Below are positions 8,113 through 16,124 of a stretch of 20,636 nt of DNA, one piece after another (the stretch's first letter is position 1; every line of letters begins with the position of its first letter). The position numbers were made by a program, and so were the translations under genes. Under the pieces are notes generated by a model that worked only from the letters and a program-made list of their open reading frames with translations, had not been told where the DNA came from and did no database searches. Origin of the DNA: VRUE01 sp033856195 (GTDB lineage: Bacteria > Actinomycetota > Thermoleophilia > Solirubrobacterales > 70-9); NCBI GenBank assembly GCA_033856195.1, contig JAWVFL010000015.1, positions 1 through 20,636 of the forward strand. Reading direction: 5' to 3'.

Positions 8113-9294
8113 ATGATAAAATCGCTCGATTCTGAGCCCTGGCGAAGCTTGCCGGACTCGATCGCTGACTTGATCGAGCCCGAGCTGGAGGCGGTGACCG
8201 AGGAGATCCTCGGGACGATCGCGCGCGAGGTGCCCGAGTATGCGCGTCCGTTGGAGGGCCGCTTCGGCCGCGGCATCCGCACCGGGGTCGGTGAAGCGCT
8301 CAACCAGTTCGTTGCGCTCATTCGCGACCCCGACGCCGGTCGCGATCTCGGTCGCGAGGTCTACGTCGGCCTCGGCCGCGGTGAGCTGCGCCAGGGCCGC
8401 ACGCTCGACTCCCTGCAGGCCGCCTACCGCGTCGGCGCCCGCGTCGCCTGGCGGCGCCTGGCCCGGGCCGGCCGCGAGGCAAAGCTCGACTCCGAGGTGC
8501 TCAGCCTCCTCGCCGAGGCGATCTTCGCCTACATCGACGAGCTCTCCGCCGACTCGGTGGAAGGCTACGCAGCCGCTCAAGCCGAGAGCGAGGACGTCCG
8601 CCGCCGCCGCCGGCACGAGCTGGTCGCGCTGCTGATGCGCGAGCCCGCAGCCGTCGCCGACGCACGTGCGGCCGCCCAGGCCGCTGCCTGGAAACTGCCG
8701 CGCACGCTGGCGGCACTCGCCTGCGCGGAGGACGATCTCGCCGCGATCGCCCGCCGCCTGCCGGCCGACGTGCTGATCACCAGCTTCGACGAATTGGGCT
8801 GCGTCCTGATTCCCGACCCTGATGGGCCGGGCCGGGACAAGGCCGTTGCTCGCGCTGTTGCGAAGAGGACGGCGGCCCTGGGGCCATCCGGTCCACCAGG
8901 GCAGGCGCGGGAGTCGTGGCAGTTCGCCAAAGTCGCCCTGCGTGCTCTGGATGACGGCACGATCTCGGCCAGCGGCCTGCTCAGAACCGAGGACCATCTC
9001 GCCGACCTGCTGCTGCGCGAAGGCAAGCCTCTGGCGATGAGGATCGCGGCACGGCGGCTGGCTCCCTTCGACTCTCTGACCGAGAACGCCCGCGTGCGGA
9101 TGCGCGAGACGGCGCTGGCCTTCGTGCGCCGGCGCGGCAACTCGGTGGAGATGGCAGCGGAACTACACGTGCACCCCCAGACCGCTCGCTACCGGGTGGC
9201 CCGTCTGCGCGAGCTGCTCGGCGACCAGCTGGACGACCCAGACGCCCGCTTCGAGCTGGAGATAGCGCTTCGCCACCGGGCCGGGAGCCAGTAG
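8113..9294 (+). CDS. PucR/CdaR-family transcriptional regulator
   Basis: The 393-residue protein carries a C-terminal PucR-type helix-turn-helix. The segment from about 327 to 390 contains the family signature (GNSVEMAAELHVHPQTARYRVARLRELLG, roughly 342-370, quoted as pattern: first helix, turn, then NTVRYRL-like recognition helix). The N-terminal 160 residues are helical with many Arg/Glu and resemble the sensory half of actinobacterial RsbRD/PucR-like regulators. No membrane span is seen. It lies back-to-back with the desaturase, so regulation of that gene or of lipid metabolism is a reasonable inference, not demonstrated. The ATG has no ribosome binding site. A promoter-like TGATAA overlaps the first codons, so the start may lie slightly downstream. 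The 3' end is followed by the large folded region at 9311-9520. Confidence 0.85.
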   Translation: MIKSLDSEPWRSLPDSIADLIEPELEAVTEEILGTIAREVPEYARPLEGRFGRGIRTGVGEALNQFVALIRDPDAGRDLGREVYVGLGRGELRQGRTLDSLQAAYRVGARVAWRRLARAGREAKLDSEVLSLLAEAIFAYIDELSADSVEGYAAAQAESEDVRRRRRHELVALLMREPAAVADARAAAQAAAWKLPRTLAALACAEDDLAAIARRLPADVLITSFDELGCVLIPDPDGPGRDKAVARAVAKRTAALGPSGPPGQARESWQFAKVALRALDDGTISASGLLRTEDHLADLLLREGKPLAMRIAARRLAPFDSLTENARVRMRETALAFVRRRGNSVEMAAELHVHPQTARYRVARLRELLGDQLDDPDARFELEIALRHRAGSQ

Positions 9295-9520
9295 CTATCT
9301 GCCCTCCCGGGAATTGATGTCGCACACCCCTCGGGGCTTCGCATGCCTCGGGAGGATCTGGTGCCATGGGGTTAGAGCCCGGTGGGTCGACGGGCGAATG
9401 TGGCCGTAGGCCGCGATATGCAATCTGTCTTCGGGCGCGGCGCAGCCGCGCACCAACATCGTCGCTAAGCCCGCAGGGCGTGCGACATCAATTCGCCCGT
9501 CGACCTACCGGGCTCTAAAC
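9295..9520. other. Large pseudoknot-like inverted-repeat region between convergent genes
   Basis: This 220-bp non-coding gap is filled with pairing potential. Segment b (9372-9399) pairs with 9491-9518 over 28 bp with a single G-U. Segment a (9311-9325) pairs perfectly with 9480-9494 (15 bp), and its partner lies inside the b loop, overlapping the b partner by 4 nt. The two helices therefore cross (pseudoknot) or exclude each other. Inside the b loop are three small hairpins with three-base loops: 9400-9414 (loop GTA), 9435-9451 (loop GCA, 7 bp) and 9469-9479 (loop GCA). A further 7-bp helix pairs 9303-9309 with 9349-9355. The b stem reaches across the hydroxylase stop codon (9515-9517). No open frame of note is seen. 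Confidence 0.75.
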
Positions 9521-10135
9521 GCGCCGCTTGGGCAAGGTCCGGAAGACCACGTCCCAAATTGGCGAGGAGACGCCGAAGCCGTAGCGGTGGTCCTGGAAGT
9601 GGTGGCGCATGTGCTGCTCGCGCAGGCGCTTGCCAAGGTCCGACTTGGGGACGAAGTGATGCACGTAGTAGTGCGTGTAGTCGTAGAAGAGGTAGCCGAG
9701 GATGAAGCCAGCGAAGAGCGGGTAGGTCGCCGGCGTGCCGAAGATCAGCGTGAAGGCGAAGAAGAAGAGCGCCGCCAGCGGGATCGCCACTGCCGGAGGC
9801 ATGACCAGGCGCAGCTTGTCGTTGGGATGGTCGTGGTGGATGCCGTGGATGATGAAGTGCATCCGCCGGCCGAAGGCGTTGTCGGGCTGCCAGTGGAAGA
9901 TGAGCCGGTGCAGCCAGTACTCGGTCAGGGTCCAGATGCCGATCCCGGCGAGGCTGAGCAGGATCAGCTGCCAGCCGGCGTAGCCGCGATCGGCGCCGAG
10001 CCACTCCGCTGCCACGACCACGGGCACGAAGACGATCGCGGGCACCGAAGGATGTACCCGCGAGAAGAAGTTGAGGAAGTCGCTCTCGAACAGCTGCGGC
10101 GAGGCGGCGAGCTTCTGGGTCCGATTGGCGTCCAT
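9515..10135 (-). CDS. Fatty acid hydroxylase / sterol desaturase superfamily membrane enzyme
   Basis: This 206-residue protein has the histidine clusters of the fatty acid 2-hydroxylase (Scs7-like) superfamily: HRLIFH (76-81), HFIIHGIHHDH (93-103), HYYVHH (155-160) and HMRHHFQDH (175-183), which hold a metal centre. Hydrophobic spans lie at about 30-45, 55-73, 112-133 and 138-153. There is no cytochrome b5 domain. It is likely to hydroxylate acyl chains of membrane lipids. The start at 10135 (MDANRTQK) is preferred over the longer frame beginning at 10210, whose extra 25 residues are Arg/Pro/Cys-rich and not family-like. No clear ribosome binding site is seen. With the desaturase 1.4 kb away it suggests a small acyl-chain modification neighbourhood. 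Its stop codon lies inside the long stem described for 9295-9520. Confidence 0.88.
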   Translation of the reverse strand: MDANRTQKLAASPQLFESDFLNFFSRVHPSVPAIVFVPVVVAAEWLGADRGYAGWQLILLSLAGIGIWTLTEYWLHRLIFHWQPDNAFGRRMHFIIHGIHHDHPNDKLRLVMPPAVAIPLAALFFFAFTLIFGTPATYPLFAGFILGYLFYDYTHYYVHHFVPKSDLGKRLREQHMRHHFQDHRYGFGVSSPIWDVVFRTLPKRRV

Positions 10136-10273
10136 CGGGCAAGGCCCATGGTAGCGATGCGGCCGCCGGCTTCCGCAAGACGCGGGGAACCTGTGACGAG
10201 CCTGTGTCAAGAACGTTGCGCTTTGCGGAATCGAGGCTCACGAAAGTGTCACGACGATGGCAAGATCGCCCCC

Positions 10274-10462
10274 GTGCCGCGCAAGCCCAAGAAACCGAGT
10301 TGCGAGGACTGTTACTTCCAGAAGAACCTCCTCTGCGCCCTCGAGCTGGACGAGCCCTGTGCGACCTTCCGGCCCAATCGCCCAGAGGGCCTTGTTCCCC
10401 CGCGGCAGCCGGTCCTCTTGATGCGGCCACCGCGCTGGGCATCGCAGGCCGGCGCCGCCTGA
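10274..10462 (+). CDS. Four-cysteine miniprotein (62 residues), probable metal binder
   Basis: The protein begins MPRKPKKPSCEDCYFQKNLL and has four cysteines at 10, 13, 21 and 29 (C-x2-C-x7-C-x7-C), followed by a Pro/Arg-rich tail. The spacing suggests a zinc knuckle or small Fe-S site. I do not recognise a named family. The GTG start is chosen because the Lys-rich N-terminus and cysteine cluster follow it directly. CAAGAT lies 7 nt upstream (10261-10266), matching the leaderless pattern in the window. It ends 27 nt before hsp20 in the same direction, so it may be linked to proteostasis or redox response, but hsp20 appears to have its own -10 element. Confidence 0.65.
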   Translation: MPRKPKKPSCEDCYFQKNLLCALELDEPCATFRPNRPEGLVPPRQPVLLMRPPRWASQAGAA

Positions 10463-10489
10463 GCGGCTGTCGGGCTATGTTTTGGCCTG

Positions 10490-10884
10490 ATGCCGGAGCG
10501 GGATCTATATGCCTGGGCTCGGACCACCTACGTCAGCCGGAGGAGCAGGGGATTTACTCCTAACGTGGATGTCTACTACTGCGGCGATCCGCAGCGGGCG
10601 GTTGTAAAGGTCGACCTGGCGGGCGTCGAGCTCGACGAGGTCGGGATCGAGGTCGGGGTCAGGCAGCTCGCCGTCGTCGGCGAGCGGCAGGTGCAGGAGA
10701 CCGAGGGGCGGGTCTACCAGCAGGTGGAGATCCCCTCGGGGCCGTTCCGGCGCGTGGTCGAGCTGCAGGTGGACGTCGATCCGGAGCGGGCGAGCGCGAC
10801 CTACGAGGACGGCGTGCTGCGGATCGAGCTGCCCTTGCGCGATCCGGCCGAGACGACGCGCCGGGTCCCGATCGGAAGAGAGTG

Positions 10885-10885
<1 letters not shown>
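10490..10885 (+). CDS. Small heat shock protein, Hsp20/alpha-crystallin family
   Basis: This ATP-independent holdase chaperone binds unfolding proteins in the cytoplasm. The 131-residue protein has the alpha-crystallin domain from about 24 to 117. It begins NVDVYY and ends in the signature ATYEDGVLRIELPL (103-116), which matches the A-x-n-GVL-x-I-x-x-PL consensus. VPI at 126-128 is the C-terminal I/V-x-I/V motif that docks neighbouring subunits during oligomerisation. There is no ribosome binding site, but TATGTT (10476-10481) lies 8 nt before the ATG, so the mRNA may be leaderless. The stop codon overlaps the lon start in TGATG, indicating translational coupling between holdase and protease. 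Confidence 0.93.
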
Positions 10886-13266
<2,381 letters not shown>

Positions 13267-13269
13267 GTC

Positions 13270-14820
13270 ATGGAGACCGCCGGCGCGCTGCGCAGGAGCA
13301 GCTTCTCGACGTATCTGGAAGCGATCCGGGGGATCGTGCGCTCGCGCTCGCGCACTTTTTGGCTCGTCGCCGGCCTGACCGTCCTCGCCGCGGCGCTGCG
13401 CTTCGCCACCCTCGGCGTGCAGAGCTACCACCACGATGAGATCGTCACCGCCAGCCGCATCTTGCGCGACGGCTTCTGGCACGCGATGGACGCGGTCGGC
13501 TTCAGCGAGTCGGCGCCGCCGCTCTACTACGCAACCGCCTGGCTCTGGACGCAGGTGACGGGAACGGGCGAGGACGGGCTGCGCTCGGTCTCGGCGCTCG
13601 CCGGCATCGCCACCGTCCCGGTCGCCTACCTGCTCGGGGCCGAGCTGAGCGACCGACGCGCCGGCGTCATCGCGGCGGCGCTGGTGGCGGTCAACCCGAT
13701 GCTGATCTGGTACTCGCAGGAGGCGCGTGGTTACGCGCTCTTCGTCCTGCTCACCGCCGTCTCCTTGCTCTACTTCGTGCGCGCGCTCGACCGCGGTCGC
13801 CGCCGCGACTCGATCGCCTGGGGCATCGCCTCGGCGCTGGCGCTCGCCACGCACTACTTCGCCGCCTTCCCGATCGCCGCCGAGGCGCTCTGGCTCCTGC
13901 GCCGCCGCGGCAGGGGGTCTGGAGGCGCCTTCCCCGGCCTTTGGATCGTCGGCGCGGCGGGTCTGCTGCTGGCGCCGCTGGTCATCCACCAAGCGTCGTT
14001 CGCCCACGCCGAATGGATCAGCGGCTTCAGCCTCGGGCACCGCCTCTGGGAGACCGGCCTCACCTTCGCGGTGGGGGAGACGGGCGACATCATCGCCCGG
14101 CCCGAGCATCCGCTGCTGGCGCTCGTCCCGGCCCTGGTCGCGATCGCCGGCCTGACCCTCGTCTTCGCTCGCGGCTTCGCCCGGGAGCGCCGCGCCGCCG
14201 GCATCGCCTTGGCGGTCGCCGCGGTGACGGTCGTAGTGCCACTCGTCATCGGCCTGCTCGACTCGAGCAAGGACTACGTGCTCGCTCGCAACCTCCTGCC
14301 GGCTCTGGTGCCGCTTCTGGTTGCGCTGGCGGTCGGTTTTGCCTTGCCGAACGCGCGCCGCCGCGGCGCGGCGCTCGCCGCGATCCTGGTCGCCTACTCG
14401 CTCGGCTTCTCAGTCTGGGCGAGTCTCTCGCCTGCTCTGCAGCGCCCCAACTGGGAATCGGTCGCCACCGCCATCGGCGAACCGACGGCGCCGCGGGCAA
14501 TGGTCACCTGGACCTTGGGCGAGGCATCGCTGCGCTACTACCTCTCGACCGGGTCGATCCAGGTCCAGCCTTCCGACGGCTTCGACTGGTGGGTCGGAGA
14601 AATCGACTTCATCTCCGACGGTCCCGCGCCGCCGCCGCCCGAGCGCATCTTCGGCCCCGGCTTCCGCGAAGTCGGCTATGAGCAGGTGGGGAGGCTCTAC
14701 GTGCGGCGCTTCGCCACCCCGGGCCCGGAGCTGAGGCCGCTGCGGCTGCGCACGATCCGCGACGCCCAGCTTGGCTTCCGCACCAACGGGGTACTTCTGG
14801 ACGGCACAGGACCGGGCTGA
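13270..14820 (+). CDS. GT-C fold glycosyltransferase-like polytopic membrane protein (PMT/ArnT superfamily)
   Basis: This 516-residue membrane protein has about 10-11 hydrophobic spans between residues 30 and 385 and a C-terminal extracytoplasmic region of about 130 residues. HHDE (54-57) in the first outward loop gives the Asp-Glu pair typical of lipid-phosphate-sugar-dependent GT-C enzymes, and WYSQEARGYALF (around 147-158) is a segment recurrent in bacterial members. The likely role is transfer of a sugar from a polyprenyl-phosphate donor to a protein or glycolipid at the outer face of the membrane; donor and acceptor cannot be read from the sequence. It begins 3 bp after the lon stop, so it is co-transcribed with hsp20-lon, an unusual pairing of cell-envelope glycosylation with proteostasis. 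Confidence 0.8.
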   Translation: METAGALRRSSFSTYLEAIRGIVRSRSRTFWLVAGLTVLAAALRFATLGVQSYHHDEIVTASRILRDGFWHAMDAVGFSESAPPLYYATAWLWTQVTGTGEDGLRSVSALAGIATVPVAYLLGAELSDRRAGVIAAALVAVNPMLIWYSQEARGYALFVLLTAVSLLYFVRALDRGRRRDSIAWGIASALALATHYFAAFPIAAEALWLLRRRGRGSGGAFPGLWIVGAAGLLLAPLVIHQASFAHAEWISGFSLGHRLWETGLTFAVGETGDIIARPEHPLLALVPALVAIAGLTLVFARGFARERRAAGIALAVAAVTVVVPLVIGLLDSSKDYVLARNLLPALVPLLVALAVGFALPNARRRGAALAAILVAYSLGFSVWASLSPALQRPNWESVATAIGEPTAPRAMVTWTLGEASLRYYLSTGSIQVQPSDGFDWWVGEIDFISDGPAPPPPERIFGPGFREVGYEQVGRLYVRRFATPGPELRPLRLRTIRDAQLGFRTNGVLLDGTGPG

Positions 14821-14879
14821 CGCCGCCCGATCGAAGCGAGTTATCCTGAGTGCCCCGGAGAATCCAGCGAGGAGAAGGC

Positions 14880-15305
14880 ATGAGCAAGACCAAGGCGACC
14901 CAGGCCGCCGACATCTATTCGACCGCACGTGAGAACCCCTACGTGCAGCGACTGATCGAAGACGAAGAGCTGCGCGACAGCCTGAAGAAGGCCTTCGAGG
15001 CAGCGCGGGGCGCCTACGGCCGAGCGACCAGCAACGGCAGCACCGTCAAGGCGGTCACCAGCGACAAGAAGGTGCAGCGCGACCTCAAGTCCGCGGCGGA
15101 GAACCTGCGCGACGCCTCCGAGGCGCTGCGGGGCCCGAAAAAGCGCAAGAAGAGCCGCCTCGGCCGCATCGTCCTGCTCGCCCTTATCGGCGGCGCGGTT
15201 GCCCTGATCCTCAGCGAGGACGCCCGCAAGACCGTGCTCGACGCCCTCTTCGGCGCCGAGGAGGAGTTCGAGTACACCAGCACGACTTCGATAAACGGCG
15301 GATAG
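14880..15305 (+). CDS. Small single-span membrane protein with charged helical N-terminus (YtxH-like)
   Basis: The 141-residue protein has a highly charged helical first 90 residues, a Lys/Arg cluster KKRKKSRLGR (87-96), one hydrophobic span (97-112, IVLLALIGGAVALILS) and a short acidic tail EEEFEYTS. The arrangement predicts an N-in topology with the basic cluster at the inner face. It resembles YtxH/DUF-type stress-associated membrane proteins in layout only, and I cannot name a family. GAGGAGAAGG just before the ATG at 14880 is a strong ribosome binding site, which decides this start over the ATG at 14850. TTATCCT about 35 nt upstream may be its own -10. The stop codon lies inside the stem of the 15297-15377 hairpin. 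Confidence 0.82.
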   Translation: MSKTKATQAADIYSTARENPYVQRLIEDEELRDSLKKAFEAARGAYGRATSNGSTVKAVTSDKKVQRDLKSAAENLRDASEALRGPKKRKKSRLGRIVLLALIGGAVALILSEDARKTVLDALFGAEEEFEYTSTTSINGG

Positions 15306-15377
15306 ATGAACGCCCCCGAGCGCCGCGTCCGCGGATGACGCGCGGGCACGCCGCTCGGCGCCGGTCATCTATCCGCC
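15297..15377. terminator. Long hairpin incorporating the stop codon of the 14880 gene
   Basis: Positions 15297-15309 pair perfectly with 15365-15377 (13 bp). After an internal loop CCGAGCG (15316-15322) pairs with CGCTCGG (15352-15358), and the apex is GC-rich. The first arm holds the last two Gly codons and the stop TAG of the upstream gene. No U-tract follows. It separates the membrane-protein gene from the TetR gene and probably forms the mRNA 3' end or protects it. A terminator role is inferred. Confidence 0.6.
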
Positions 15378-15398
15378 ATGGCTACGTAGACTGAGTTC

Positions 15399-16007
15399 AT
15401 GGAGGCGGCAACCAAGGAACGTGAGCTCAGCGGCGAGAAGGCCCAGCGCATCATCGACGCGATGCGGGTCAGCGTCGCCAAGCGTGGCGCCGCAGGCTCG
15501 ACCTTCGAGCACGTCGCCCGTGAGGCCGGGGTAAGCCGCGGCCTCCTCCACTACTACTTCGGGACCAAGGAGCGGCTGCTGGTCGAGGTCGTGCGCCGTG
15601 ACGCCGAGATCCGCGTGGCGCGCCTCGACGAGCCGCTTGCCAGGGCGGAGACGGTCGACGATGTAATCGACGTTCTGCTCGCCAGCCTCACCGACCTGAT
15701 CGAGAACGAGCCTGCCTTCTTCCTGCTTCTCTACGAGCTCTTCAGTGCCGGCCGGCGCAATCCGGAGATCCAGCACGAGGTCGGCCAGCTTTTCGAGCGC
15801 ACCCGCTCGCACGTCGCCGATGTACTGCGCTCGAAGGAGCGGGAGGGCGTGCTGAAGCTTCGCCACGACGCCGAGGAGATCGTCTCCTTCCTCTTCGCGA
15901 TCGCCGACGGGTTTGCCCTGCAGGCGCTCTCCGACACCGAGCGCGACATCAGCGGCGGCCTTGCCGTGGCCGCCGCCTCGGGTCGCTACCTGCTCATCTC
16001 CGAGTAA
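15399..16007 (+). CDS. TetR/AcrR-family transcriptional regulator
   Basis: The 202-residue repressor-type protein has its DNA-binding domain at 14-64. The helix-turn-helix TFEHVAREAGVSRGLLHYYFGTKERLL (35-61) is classic for the family. The C-terminal half (about 75-195) is an all-helical ligand/dimerisation domain with a Phe/Leu-rich pocket region (ENEPAFFLLLYELFSAG). TAGACT (15387-15392) is 6 nt before the ATG and overlaps an 8-bp palindrome CTACGTAG (15382-15389), a possible autoregulatory site. It is 117 bp upstream of the co-directed MMPL transporter, the usual arrangement for a local regulator of an exporter. Confidence 0.93.
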   Translation: MEAATKERELSGEKAQRIIDAMRVSVAKRGAAGSTFEHVAREAGVSRGLLHYYFGTKERLLVEVVRRDAEIRVARLDEPLARAETVDDVIDVLLASLTDLIENEPAFFLLLYELFSAGRRNPEIQHEVGQLFERTRSHVADVLRSKEREGVLKLRHDAEEIVSFLFAIADGFALQALSDTERDISGGLAVAAASGRYLLISE

Positions 16008-16023
16008 CAGCCGCTCCGCTGTT
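16006..16023 (+). terminator. Small hairpin at the TetR stop codon
   Basis: AACAGC (16006-16011) pairs with GCTGTT (16018-16023) around a 6-nt loop. It overlaps the TAA stop and is followed by a pyrimidine-rich CCCTTCCCCT. This is a weak candidate terminator. Confidence 0.35.
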
Positions 16024-16107
16024 CCCTTCCCCTGAATAACGGGCAAAGGCACACCGGAACCGCTCGGGCGTGATGGCATTCACAGACGCAGGCTTGCCGA
16101 TCCATAA

Positions 16108-16123
16108 GGCTGGCTGCCCAGCC
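16108..16123 (+). promoter_or_regulatory. Inverted repeat just upstream of the MMPL start
   Basis: GGCTGG (16108-16113) and CCAGCC (16118-16123) flank a 4-nt spacer and end one base before the ATG at 16125. As RNA it would bury the initiation region; as DNA it could be an operator for the neighbouring TetR protein. The remaining gap 16024-16107 shows nothing else convincing. Confidence 0.4.
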
Positions 16124-16124
16124 A

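Noticed and set aside
9480..9486. Group II intron 5' end (GTGCGAC)
   Set aside because: No domain V, no intron-encoded protein and no matching 3' end are present. The heptamer is part of the 15-bp repeat.
10136..10273. Heat-shock HAIR-type operator before the Cys4/hsp20/lon run
   Set aside because: No CTTGAGT-n7-ACTCAAG-like repeat is found. Only loose GTGTCA/GTGACG similarities occur in the gap.
16024..16107. Possible small gene or RNA between tetR and the MMPL gene
   Set aside because: No frame with a credible start, and no structure beyond the two short hairpins at its edges.
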